The translations under genes and the position numbers were made by a program. Of a stretch of DNA of 6,157 nucleotides, positions 1 to 6,157 are shown piece after piece; within the stretch, counting starts at the first letter, position 1; each line of letters starts with the position of its first letter. Origin of the DNA: Deltaproteobacteria bacterium (GTDB lineage: Bacteria; Desulfobacterota; Syntrophia; Syntrophales; UBA2210); NCBI GenBank assembly GCA_019314085.1, contig JAFCZZ010000318.1, positions 1 through 6,157 on the forward strand, read 5' to 3'. The notes under the pieces were generated by a model, which was given only the letters and a program-made list of their open reading frames with translations, was not told the origin of the DNA and ran no database searches.

Positions 1-1029
1 GGTCATCACGAATCCCACCCCGAAGACAACCGGCGCGGAGGGTGGGAGGTTCTCGACCGCCCACTGTGCCACTCGCGGATTGATGTAGTGGTAGAAGATG
101 CCGTTCAGGCACATGAGGATCAGTGTGTTCTGCCCCATCCAGACGAGCGTCTTCTGCGCGGGGGTGACGCGGGCCAGGAAGAGGATGCCGAGAGATCCCA
201 CCACCGCCGTGAAGGGGAACCAGAGGAAGTGCCCGTGCGAGGCGAATATGATCACCACGGCGTCATAGGGGGGGAAGGGGAACAACCCGGTGTTGAGGTT
301 GTAGGTAAACAGGACGATCAGGAAGCAGATGATCATCCCGGGCACGGTGATCCGCGGCGATACCTTCTCCGTGAGGACCTTTGTGCGTCCCAGATAAATC
401 CCCAGCAGGTAGAACGCGTACATGGTGATGGCCTCGTGGATGAAGAGGTAGTTCCAGCCGATGGTCCTTCCCTTCACCGGGTTAAAGATGTCGAGTTCCA
501 GGTTGAACCAGTACCCCACCACGTAAAAAAGGGCGGCGCCGATCAGGATCTTCGCGTTGGATTTGAGAAATCGGAAGGCCGCGTAGTGGACCATTTCGAC
601 GGAAAAAATCATCAGGATAAACCACGACGGCACGCAGAACATAGGGATCCCGAAGGCCGTGTTCAGGAGTCCGGTCAGGTACCCGTCGACGCTGGGCAGG
701 CGCAGGTGTGGAAATGCCTGCTCGGCAAAGAAAACGGGGAGCACCATAAAGACTGCGGTGAAAAATACGAAGGGGAGAAGACGAGAAAGGACACGGTATT
801 TGAGATATCTGCCGAAACCGAGCATGAGGTCGCTTTCTCTGGCCACGTAGCCTGCCAGGACAAAAAAGAGCAGCATGTGAAATGAATAGACGAATTTGTA
901 CTGGGCCGCGGCGGCCGGGTTTTCCAGCAGCATGATCCGCTCGATGAAGTGACCGTAAAAAACCAGCGCCATGGCGTACAGCCGGGCGATATCGATCACC
1001 AGGATTTGTTTCGTGCCGGCTGTTTCCAT
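1..1029 (-). CDS. Acyltransferase-3 family integral membrane protein (3' end beyond window)
   Basis: The minus-strand frame is open for 343 codons from ATG 1027-1029 to the left edge, so the C-terminus is missing. I translated it codon by codon and found no internal stop. A strong ribosome binding site (GAGGAGG, 1039-1045) lies 9 bases before the ATG. The N-terminus carries IDIARLYAMALVFYGHF, which gives the R-X10-H arrangement (R16, H27) typical of the first membrane helix of acyltransferase-3 (PF01757, OafA/NodX-like) proteins. It is followed by SFHMLLFFVLAGYV at 49-62, the family's second-helix motif. Further hydrophobic segments occur near 83-101, 133-148, 161-174, 198-213, 230-243, 257-284 and 300-313. 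Such enzymes move acetyl or other acyl groups onto cell-surface glycans, lipids or small molecules at the inner membrane. The acceptor cannot be told from sequence. The family usually runs somewhat beyond 340 residues, so little is probably missing. It lies 165 bases after glpV with a hairpin between, so it may be a separate transcription unit. No functional link to glycerol uptake is evident. Confidence 0.85.
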   Translation of the reverse strand, partial: METAGTKQILVIDIARLYAMALVFYGHFIERIMLLENPAAAAQYKFVYSFHMLLFFVLAGYVARESDLMLGFGRYLKYRVLSRLLPFVFFTAVFMVLPVFFAEQAFPHLRLPSVDGYLTGLLNTAFGIPMFCVPSWFILMIFSVEMVHYAAFRFLKSNAKILIGAALFYVVGYWFNLELDIFNPVKGRTIGWNYLFIHEAITMYAFYLLGIYLGRTKVLTEKVSPRITVPGMIICFLIVLFTYNLNTGLFPFPPYDAVVIIFASHGHFLWFPFTAVVGSLGILFLARVTPAQKTLVWMGQNTLILMCLNGIFYHYINPRVAQWAVENLPPSAPVVFGVGFVMT

Positions 1030-1060
1030 CCGTACGATCCTCCTCTTCTTCGCATTTTGC

Positions 1061-1084
1061 ACCGTCGCGAGGATGGCCGACGGT
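1061..1084. repeat. Short inverted repeat in the leader of the acyltransferase gene
   Basis: ACCGTCG at 1061-1067 is the exact reverse complement of CGACGGT at 1078-1084, with a 10-base spacer. On the minus strand it lies about 15 bases upstream of the ribosome binding site of the acyltransferase gene. It could be a small mRNA hairpin or a regulator's half-sites. At 7 bp it may also be chance. Confidence 0.3.
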
Positions 1085-1103
1085 CTGATGCTGTTGCTTC
1101 AGG

Positions 1104-1109
1104 ATTATA
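1104..1109 (-). promoter_or_regulatory. Possible -10 element (TATAAT) for the acyltransferase gene
   Basis: The minus strand reads TATAAT here, an exact match to the sigma-70 -10 consensus. It lies about 75 bases before the acyltransferase start codon. At 16-18 bases spacing the -35 position falls in the glpV terminator hairpin and shows nothing like TTGACA, and there is no extended TGn motif. The hexamer also forms part of the AT-rich tail after the hairpin, so it may not be a promoter at all. Confidence 0.2.
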
Positions 1110-1114
1110 AAGGG

Positions 1115-1144
1115 GAGGGGTTAAGGCGAATGCCTTAACCCCTC
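1115..1144 (-). terminator. Rho-independent-type hairpin after glpV
   Basis: GAGGGGTTAAGGC (1115-1127) and GCCTTAACCCCTC (1132-1144) form a perfect 13-bp stem around a 4-base loop. It lies 50 bases after the glpV stop codon. On the minus strand the stem is followed by CCCTTTATAATCC, so only three consecutive T residues come soon after it. It can end the glp transcript or protect its 3' end, but the weak T-tract allows some read-through into the acyltransferase gene. On the plus strand the following bases (TGATATCATG) are not T-rich, so minus-strand use is favoured. Confidence 0.65.
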
Positions 1145-1194
1145 TGATATCATGCGCTCCAGACTGAGTGCATGCGGGTATCACAACGGGGCGG

Positions 1195-2940
1195 TTATTT
1201 CACGCGACCCTCCCGCCATGCCTTGATGAGCTGGTCATAGTCGACCGTCTCACCCTGCGGTTTCTCATTAACCTTCGCTTTCGGAGAACCAGGCTTATTC
1301 AGCCAGTAGGCCTCATCTCTCTTCTTGTTCAGCTTGGGACCGGCCACCTTCTGCACCTTTGCTCGCTCTATACGAGCCATTACCTTGTCCATCTCAGCGG
1401 CCAGGTTGTCCATGGCCCTGTCGACGGTCACTTCACCGGAAACCGCCTCACCGATATTCTGCCACCACAGTTGCGCCAGTTTCGGATAATCGGGCACGTT
1501 GGTGCCGGTGGGTGTCCAGGCGACACGGGCCGGGCTCCGGTAGAACTCCACGAGACCGCCCAGTTTCGGCGCGCGGTCGGTGAAGGACTGGTGACGGATG
1601 TCGCTGTCACGAATCGGCGTCAATCCCACGTGGGTCTTTTTGAGCGACGTGGTCTTGCTGACACAGAACTGCGCGAAGAGCCAGGCGGCTTTCCGGCGCT
1701 TCAGCGGCGTGCTCTTCATAAAGGTCCAAGAACCGCAGTCCTGATAGCCCAGCTTCATCCCCTCTTCCCAGTAAGGACCGTGGGGCGAGGGCGCCATACG
1801 CCATTTCGGGGTTCCGTCCGCGTTGACCGTCGGCCCCGGGGCTACCATGCTCGGTACGAATGCCGTATACCAGAAGATCTGCTGCGCCACGCTGCCGCCG
1901 GCTACGAAGGGCAGGTAGGTGTAAAAATCCATTCCCAGGGCACCGGGAGGCGCGTACTTCCGGAGCCATTCCATGTACTTGCGCAAGGCGTACTTGGCGG
2001 CCGGGCCGTTAGCGGCACCGCCGCGGGCAACGCTCGCGCCGACCGGACGGGAATCTTTATCGACGCGGATACCCCATTCGTCAATCGGGACACCGTTGGG
2101 AATCCCCTTGCTCCCCGCGCCGGCCATGCACAGCCACGCATCGGTAAACCGCCAGCCCAGATCCGGGGCCTTCTTGCCGTAGTCGTTATGACCGTACACG
2201 GCCTTGCCGTCGATCTCCTTGACATGCTCGGTGAAAAACTCGGCAATATCCTCGTAGGCCGACCAGTTGACCGGTACGCCCAGCTCGTAGCCGTAGATTT
2301 TCTTGAACTCCTTTCTGAAATCCAGACGTTTGAACCAGTCATAGCGGAACCAGTAGAGGTTCGCGAACTGCTGGTCCGGAAGCTGGTACATCTTCCCGTC
2401 CGGGGCGGTGGTGAAGGATTTGCCCATGAAGTCATCCACGTCGAGCGTGGGAAGGGTTACATTCTTCCCTTCACCCGTCATAAAATCGCTCAGGGGAACC
2501 ACGAACCCGTATCGCCAGTGGGTGCCGATGAGATCGGAGTCGTTAACCCAGCCGTCATAGATATTCTTCCCGGACGCCCACTGCGTCTGGAGTTTTTCGA
2601 TGACATCCCCTTCCTGAATCAGGTCATAGGAGACTTTGATCCCGGTGATCTCTTCGAAGGCCTTTGCCAGCACCTTGGCCTCATATTCGTGGGTCGGGAT
2701 GGTCTCCGAGACGACCTTGATGTTCATCCCCTTGAAGGGCTTGGCAGCCTTGATGAACCACTTCATCTCCTTGAGCTGCTGCGCCTTCGATAGCGTGGAC
2801 GGCTGGAATTCCTCTTCGACCCACTTCTTGGCGGCTGCCATGTCTGCGCTTGCCGGACTGGCAAAGCACACAAACAGTGCGGCCACAACCACCCCCAGGA
2901 TTATCATCCCGGGTCCCCTCCTCAGTGTTTCGCGTAGCAT
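1195..2940 (-). CDS. glpV: Periplasmic glycerol-binding protein of ABC importer, GlpV
   Basis: This is a 581-residue extracellular solute-binding protein that delivers substrate, glycerol by family, to the GlpPQ permease. Residues 1-32 are a Sec signal peptide: basic MLRETLRR, a hydrophobic core at about 12-26, and probable cleavage after ASA at 30-32. I see no convincing lipobox. The mature protein carries stretches that I recall as near-identical in rhizobial GlpV: EEFQPSTLS (43-51), VVSETIPTHEYEAKVLAKAF (76-95), DLIQEGDV (106-113), YDGWVNDSDLIGTH (128-141), YQLPDQQFANLYWFRYDWF (185-203), VPVNWSAYEDIAEFF (222-236), KWRMAPSPHG (379-388), FTDRAPKLGGLVEFYRSPAR (453-472) and TPTGTNVPDYPKLAQLWWQ (476-494). 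The length of about 580 is also typical of this group and well above the 400-450 of ordinary sugar-binding proteins. The ATG is backed by a very strong ribosome binding site. It is last in the operon, 115 bases after glpQ, and a hairpin follows its TAA. The substrate is assigned by homology only. Confidence 0.93.
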   Translation of the reverse strand: MLRETLRRGPGMIILGVVVAALFVCFASPASADMAAAKKWVEEEFQPSTLSKAQQLKEMKWFIKAAKPFKGMNIKVVSETIPTHEYEAKVLAKAFEEITGIKVSYDLIQEGDVIEKLQTQWASGKNIYDGWVNDSDLIGTHWRYGFVVPLSDFMTGEGKNVTLPTLDVDDFMGKSFTTAPDGKMYQLPDQQFANLYWFRYDWFKRLDFRKEFKKIYGYELGVPVNWSAYEDIAEFFTEHVKEIDGKAVYGHNDYGKKAPDLGWRFTDAWLCMAGAGSKGIPNGVPIDEWGIRVDKDSRPVGASVARGGAANGPAAKYALRKYMEWLRKYAPPGALGMDFYTYLPFVAGGSVAQQIFWYTAFVPSMVAPGPTVNADGTPKWRMAPSPHGPYWEEGMKLGYQDCGSWTFMKSTPLKRRKAAWLFAQFCVSKTTSLKKTHVGLTPIRDSDIRHQSFTDRAPKLGGLVEFYRSPARVAWTPTGTNVPDYPKLAQLWWQNIGEAVSGEVTVDRAMDNLAAEMDKVMARIERAKVQKVAGPKLNKKRDEAYWLNKPGSPKAKVNEKPQGETVDYDQLIKAWREGRVK

Positions 2941-2945
2941 AAAGA

Positions 2946-2954
2946 CACCTCCTC
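2946..2954 (-). promoter_or_regulatory. Strong Shine-Dalgarno sequence of glpV
   Basis: The minus strand reads GAGGAGGTG, which contains AGGAGGTG, a near-complete complement of the 16S rRNA tail. It lies 5 bases before the glpV ATG. It fixes the start codon and fits the need for a periplasmic binding protein to be made in excess over the membrane subunits. Confidence 0.8.
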
Positions 2955-2964
2955 TTACTAGCCT

Positions 2965-3033
2965 TTAGTGGTAGTCTTCGAGTACAACCGTCTCTATATC
3001 GGCGGCGCTAAGGCCGTGAACACCACGCAACAT
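2965..3033 (-). CDS. Doubtful 22-residue ORF in the glpQ-glpV gap
   Basis: Between glpQ and glpV the minus strand has ATG (3031-3033), 22 codons and TAA (2965-2967), reading MLRGVHGLSAADIETVVLED then YH. A purine-rich GGGGGAG (3042-3048) lies 8 bases upstream and could serve as a ribosome binding site. The peptide is soluble-looking, with no membrane segment or repeats of a regulatory amino acid, and I recognise no family. It could be a small translated spacer that couples glpQ to glpV, or simply a chance ORF. Chance is the more likely reading, since a 22-codon ORF is common in a GC-rich gap. Confidence 0.2.
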   Translation of the reverse strand: MLRGVHGLSAADIETVVLEDYH

Positions 3034-3055
3034 AGAAATAACTCCCCCTTTCTCT

Positions 3056-3994
3056 CTACCCCCAACGCATGACAATAATAATCCAGACCGCCGAAATAGG
3101 GAGCGCGATCCAGAGCGTGAGATCTGTGAGCCCGATCCAGGCAAGATGGATGAAGGCGCTCCCCAGCAATCCCAGAAAGAAGCGTGTGCCGCGCGTTGTG
3201 GGAATTATCAGGAAACCGCGGCGCTCGATCGTGGGCGATACCAGCTCCCATACGAGCATGCCGCACAGCATCAAAAAAATGGTAGTGAAGATGCCATAGT
3301 CAAGACCGGTCGCGCTGATGGTTCGCGTCATGATTGCCGCGATGGGTTTCGCTGCGGTTACCGTCAGTGTCCGGGCAAACAGCAGTTCGACCCAGCTGAA
3401 CATGAAACAGAAAAACGCCGTCACTCCGACCCCGGCCCTGATCAGCGGGATAAAGATGGTAATGAAAAAACGGGGCAACCGGTACCCGTCGATAAAGGCG
3501 GTCTCATCGATCTCCTTGGGAATCCCGGACATGAAGCCTTCCAGTATCCACACCGCCAATGGGACGTTGAATAGACAATGCGCAAGCGCCACCGCAATAT
3601 GCGTATCCAACAGCCCGATTGTGGTATACAGCTGGAAAAAGGGCAGCGCGAAGACAGCCGCCGGCGCCATACGGTTGGTCAGCAGCCAGAAGAATATCTG
3701 CCCGTCCCCCAGGAACCGGTAGCGTGAAAAGGCGTAGGCAGCGGGCAATGCCACGGACAACGAGATAACGGTGTTTATGCCGACGTAGATTATGGAATTG
3801 ACATAACCCATGTACCATGATGAATCCGTAAGGATCTTCAGGTAGTTGGCAAATGTTATATCTTTCGGGTACAGGGCGAAGGACGCGAGGATGTCGGCGT
3901 TGGCCCTCAAGGACATGTTGAACATCCAGTAGATTGGAAGCACCAGGATTCCAAAGTATATGAGCAGGCCGATCGTTTTTTTCTTTGGTTTCAC
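3056..3994 (-). CDS. glpQ: ABC permease GlpQ fused to a DUF2160-like membrane domain
   Basis: This is a 312-residue inner-membrane subunit that pairs with GlpP to form the channel. The start is GTG (3992-3994), overlapping the glpP TGA in a GTGA junction. AAAGGAGA sits just upstream, with 7 bases between AGGAG and the GTG. Residues 1-230 are a standard carbohydrate-type permease (MalG-like, BPD_transp_1). There is a basic N-terminus, a first helix at about 8-27, helices near 66-90, 100-123 and 130-152, and an EAA loop (ETAFIDGYRLPRFFITIFIPL, 164-184) for contact with the ATPase. SWVELLFARTLTVTAAKPIA (200-219) and MTRTISATGLDYG (222-234) follow, as in GlpQ. A normal GlpQ would then end with one helix and a short tail. 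Here the frame continues as GMLVWELVSPTIERRGF (245-261), TTRGTRFFLGLLGSAFIHLA (266-285) and a terminal VMRWG, which I recognise as DUF2160, usually a separate gene (glpU in some annotations) between glpQ and glpV. No separate DUF2160 gene is present. The identity of the permease part is firm. The fusion reading relies on remembered family sequences. Confidence 0.88.
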   Translation of the reverse strand: MKPKKKTIGLLIYFGILVLPIYWMFNMSLRANADILASFALYPKDITFANYLKILTDSSWYMGYVNSIIYVGINTVISLSVALPAAYAFSRYRFLGDGQIFFWLLTNRMAPAAVFALPFFQLYTTIGLLDTHIAVALAHCLFNVPLAVWILEGFMSGIPKEIDETAFIDGYRLPRFFITIFIPLIRAGVGVTAFFCFMFSWVELLFARTLTVTAAKPIAAIMTRTISATGLDYGIFTTIFLMLCGMLVWELVSPTIERRGFLIIPTTRGTRFFLGLLGSAFIHLAWIGLTDLTLWIALPISAVWIIIVMRWG

Positions 3995-4872
3995 CCCTTT
4001 TCTCCTTTCCCCACATGAAGAAGCGCCTGGTAGAATATAAAACTGAAGAGCAGTACGATCAAAAAGTAGATCAGTGAAAATGCCCCGCCCGGTCCCAGGT
4101 CGAATTGCAGGAGGGCAATCTTGACTAGATAAATCGAGAGGAACGTGGTCGAATTGCCGGGGCCGCCTCCTGTAAGCACGAAGGGCTCAGCGTAGATCAG
4201 GAAACTGTCCATCCACCGCAGCAGCACGGCGATGGTGAGCACGCCGCGCATCTTGGGCAGCTGGATGTACCAGAAGGTCGCCCACGGCGACGCCCCGTCA
4301 ATCCTGGCTGCCTGGTAGTACACCTCGGGGATCGCCCGCAGCCCCGCATAGGCCAGGAGGGCAACCAGCGGGGTCCAGTGCCAGACCTCCATCAACATCA
4401 CGGTGATCCAGGCGTAGAGTGGCTTTGCCGTATGATCGAAGGGTACTTCCAGTAAATCCAGGCTGTTGATCCCTACACCGAGCAGGCCGATATCCGGCCG
4501 GGTAAAGATGATCCAGATGGACCCGATCACATTCCAGGGGATGAGCAGGGGGAGCGCCAGGATCACCAGGGCGGCGGAGACCCCCCACCCCTTTTTCGGC
4601 ATCGCCAGCGCGATCAGTATCCCGAGGGGGATCTCTATCAGCAGGACGAGCCCGGAAAAGAGAAATTGACGCCACAGGGCGTCGTGCAGACGCTCGTTGG
4701 CCAGCATCTCCTTGAACCACTCCGTCCCGACAAAGACGGCCTCCCCCGGTCCAAAGATGTCCTGAACCGAGTAGTTGACCACGGTCATCAGGGGAATAAG
4801 GGCGCTGAAGGCGACAATCACAAAGACGGGGAGCACCAGAAACCATGCCCTGTTATCTTGCCATTTGTCCAT
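3991..4872 (-). CDS. glpP: ABC transporter permease GlpP
   Basis: This is a 293-residue inner-membrane permease of the carbohydrate (MalF/UgpA-like) class, partner of GlpQ in glycerol-type uptake. Hydrophobic segments lie near 10-31, 70-92, 98-123, 152-177, 208-225 and 263-284, giving the usual six helices. The EAA loop is clear at 185-206 (YYQAARIDGASPWATFWYIQ), with the conserved Ala-Ala and the Gly of the DGA triad, and marks the docking site for the ATPase dimer. WHWTPLVALLAYAGLRAIP (164-182) and FVLTGGGPGNSTTFLSIYL (231-249) are typical of sugar permeases. The ATG (4870-4872) has GAAGGAG upstream, 6 bases from the start. Spacing to glpT is 16 bases, and the stop codon overlaps the glpQ start, so glpP and glpQ are probably translationally coupled in equal amounts. 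Confidence 0.92.
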   Translation of the reverse strand: MDKWQDNRAWFLVLPVFVIVAFSALIPLMTVVNYSVQDIFGPGEAVFVGTEWFKEMLANERLHDALWRQFLFSGLVLLIEIPLGILIALAMPKKGWGVSAALVILALPLLIPWNVIGSIWIIFTRPDIGLLGVGINSLDLLEVPFDHTAKPLYAWITVMLMEVWHWTPLVALLAYAGLRAIPEVYYQAARIDGASPWATFWYIQLPKMRGVLTIAVLLRWMDSFLIYAEPFVLTGGGPGNSTTFLSIYLVKIALLQFDLGPGGAFSLIYFLIVLLFSFIFYQALLHVGKGEKG

Positions 4873-4888
4873 ACGCCACTCCTTCTAT

Positions 4889-5974
4889 CTATGTAACCAC
4901 CCGCCCGTCGGCGAACAGCCTGATCCATTCCTTCGGGAAGTGAACCCACACCGTGTCTTCGGAGACGGGTTTTCCCTCGGGCACCTTGGCCCGCAGGATG
5001 CGGCCGCCCAGCATGAGCGTCACGATCCGGTAACTGCCCTGATCCTCGATCATCGTCACCGTGGCCTCGACACCTGCCTCCCCCGGCTCTGAACGTACAT
5101 CAAGGTACATCGGCCGGATTCCCACCTCCAGCTTTCCTTGCGCCTTGCGGCCCAGGGCCGCGGTTTCCTCGTCAAGGGGTATGACGGCGCCGTCGACCCG
5201 TGCCGCATTCCCCTCCAGGGTACACTCAAGGAAATTCATCCCCGGGCTGCCGATAAAGTATCCCACGAAGGTATGCGCGGGGTTTTCGAACAGGTCCTGG
5301 GGGGTGCCGATCTGCACGATCTCCCCCTCGACCATGATCGCGACCTGGTCGGCAAAGGTCAGGGCTTCAATCTGATCGTGCGTGACGTAGATCATGGTTA
5401 TCTTCAACTGTTCGTGTATCTCTTTGAGCTTGCGCCGCAGGTGCCATTTCAGGTGCGGGTCGATGACGGTCAGGGGTTCATCAAAGAGGATGGCCGCCAC
5501 GTCGGCTCTGACCAGCCCCCGGCCCAGCGAGACCTTCTGTTTCAGGTCCGCGGTCAATCCGGCAGCCCTCTTGTTAATAACGCCTGTCAAGTCGAGTATT
5601 TCGGCCACCTCGTGTACGCGCCGGTCGACCTCATCGTGTGGGATACCCCGGTTTTGCAGAGGGAAGGCCAGGTTGCCGAACACCGTCATGGTGTCGTACA
5701 GGACAGGGAACTGAAAAACCTGGGCGATGTTGCGCTTTTCCGGGGTCAGGGCGGAGACATCCTTCCCGTCGTACAGGACGCGACCGCTGGTGGGTTTCAG
5801 AAGGCCTGAAATGATGTTCAGCAGGGTTGTCTTGCCGCAGCCGGAGGGACCCAGCAGGGCATAGGCGCCCCCGTCTTCCCAGGTATCGTCGATCCGTTTC
5901 AGGGCGTAATCAGACTCTTTTTTGGGTCTGCGGAGGTAGCTGTGGGTGATGTCATGCAACTCAATGCGAGCCAT
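4889..5974 (-). CDS. glpT: ABC transporter ATP-binding protein GlpT
   Basis: This is a 361-residue cytoplasmic ATPase (MalK/UgpC-like) that powers the GlpPQ channel, probably as a heterodimer with GlpS. The nucleotide-binding domain spans about 1-240: Walker A GPSGCGKTT (42-50), Q-loop Gln88 in QVFQFPVLYDTMTV, Walker B ILFDEP (162-167) with catalytic Glu166, and switch His199 in YVTHDQ. The signature position reads LTADLKQK (140-147) rather than LSGGQ. From memory this variant is shared by the GlpS/GlpT group and so does not mean the protein is dead. Residues from about 241 to 361 form a C-terminal OB-fold (TOBE) domain, with VGIRPMYLDV at 284-293, which in MalK relatives contacts regulators or the partner subunit. 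The ATG (5972-5974) has AGGAG 6 bases upstream, and that site overlaps the glpS stop codon. This gene product is unrelated to the E. coli glycerol-3-phosphate antiporter, which has the same name. Confidence 0.92.
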   Translation of the reverse strand: MARIELHDITHSYLRRPKKESDYALKRIDDTWEDGGAYALLGPSGCGKTTLLNIISGLLKPTSGRVLYDGKDVSALTPEKRNIAQVFQFPVLYDTMTVFGNLAFPLQNRGIPHDEVDRRVHEVAEILDLTGVINKRAAGLTADLKQKVSLGRGLVRADVAAILFDEPLTVIDPHLKWHLRRKLKEIHEQLKITMIYVTHDQIEALTFADQVAIMVEGEIVQIGTPQDLFENPAHTFVGYFIGSPGMNFLECTLEGNAARVDGAVIPLDEETAALGRKAQGKLEVGIRPMYLDVRSEPGEAGVEATVTMIEDQGSYRIVTLMLGGRILRAKVPEGKPVSEDTVWVHFPKEWIRLFADGRVVT

Positions 5975-5983
5975 GAGAGTCTC

Positions 5984-6157
5984 CTATCGCGGCCCCCCTT
6001 CAGGGGCACAGTGGTCCGGTGACGCAACAAGCGCGCCCAACTTATCGTACACAAAGAAGGAACGGGGGTCGACATGGATCGTTATCGGGGCTCCGATGCG
6101 AAATGGATGGATTCCGCTCGCCTGAATCACCAGGCGGGAGCTGTCATAGTCGGCATG
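5984..6157 (-). CDS. glpS: C-terminal end of ABC transporter ATP-binding protein GlpS (5' part beyond window)
   Basis: The last 57 codons enter from the right edge and end at TAG (5984-5986). The translation contains IHPFRIGAPITIHVDPRSFF (16-35 of the fragment) and VYDKLGALVASP, a beta-rich segment typical of the TOBE domain at the end of MalK/UgpC-type ATPases. Its place directly before glpT, only 9 bases away, matches the usual glpS-glpT pair of ATPase genes in GlpSTPQV operons. The tail after SPDHC (APEGGPR) is low-complexity and probably disordered. The ATP-binding motifs lie outside the window, so the name rests mainly on position and on the fit of the TOBE tail. Confidence 0.75.
   Translation of the reverse strand, partial: HADYDSSRLVIQASGIHPFRIGAPITIHVDPRSFFVYDKLGALVASPDHCAPEGGPR

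Noticed and set aside
88..885. Plus-strand open frame of 265 codons near the left edge
   Set aside because: It is the codon-aligned antisense of the acyltransferase gene. Its translation is a charged, low-information mix of Glu, Asp, His and Gly, whereas the minus strand gives a multi-helix membrane protein with family motifs.
1145..1183. Imperfect inverted repeat (TGATA, CATGC / GCATG, TATCA) just after glpV
   Set aside because: The arms are interrupted by unequal bulges and the loop is long. No T-tract follows, and the much stronger hairpin lies next to it.
1168..2793. Plus-strand open frame of 541 codons opposite glpV
   Set aside because: It is the codon-aligned antisense frame of glpV, and GC-rich genes often leave that frame open. 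The translation has no recognisable domain, while the minus-strand frame is unmistakably GlpV with a signal peptide and a strong ribosome binding site.
2994..3266. Minus-strand 90-codon open frame overlapping the end of glpQ, considered as a separate DUF2160 gene
   Set aside because: Its length matches DUF2160, but its translation is rich in Arg and His and not membrane-like. The DUF2160-like residues are in the glpQ frame instead.
3975..3984. A-rich run in the fourth to sixth codons of glpQ, considered as a frameshift site
   Set aside because: It encodes ordinary Lys codons of the basic N-terminus. The frame is intact on both sides, and there is no alternative frame of interest or stimulatory structure.
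5138..5809. Plus-strand open frame of 223 codons opposite glpT
   Set aside because: It is the codon-aligned antisense of the ATPase gene, whose Walker and switch motifs are clear on the minus strand.

Overview
The window holds most of a minus-strand operon for a glycerol-type ABC importer (the GlpSTPQV family), followed downstream by a minus-strand gene for a membrane acyltransferase. All six convincing genes lie on the minus strand, so transcription runs from high to low coordinates. The base composition is fairly GC-rich by eye. The binding protein has a Sec signal peptide without a clear lipobox, which suggests a Gram-negative bacterium. GlpSTPQV is best known from alphaproteobacteria, but the host lineage cannot be fixed from this window alone.

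Layout in transcription order: the last 57 codons of a first ATPase (glpS, entering from the right edge); a complete second ATPase (glpT); a permease (glpP); a second permease (glpQ), which starts on a GTG overlapping the glpP stop codon; a 115-base gap containing one doubtful 22-codon ORF; and the large periplasmic binding protein (glpV). A 13-bp perfect hairpin with a weak T-tract lies after glpV. Then comes an acyltransferase-3 family gene that is open to the left edge, so its C-terminus is missing. The tight spacing from glpS to glpQ and the good Shine-Dalgarno sequences support one co-translated transporter unit. The operon promoter and any glpD, glpK or regulator genes would lie outside the window.

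Working model: GlpV captures the polyol (glycerol by family) in the periplasm. GlpP and GlpQ form the transmembrane channel, and GlpS and GlpT form an ATPase heterodimer. The most notable feature is that the glpQ reading frame does not end like an ordinary permease. Its sixth transmembrane segment is replaced by, and continues into, a domain resembling DUF2160, the small membrane protein that normally sits as a separate gene between glpQ and glpV. This looks like an in-frame deletion or fusion that preserves membrane topology. The rest of the window looks ordinary, and I see no sign of a mobile element, CRISPR array, tRNA or rRNA.
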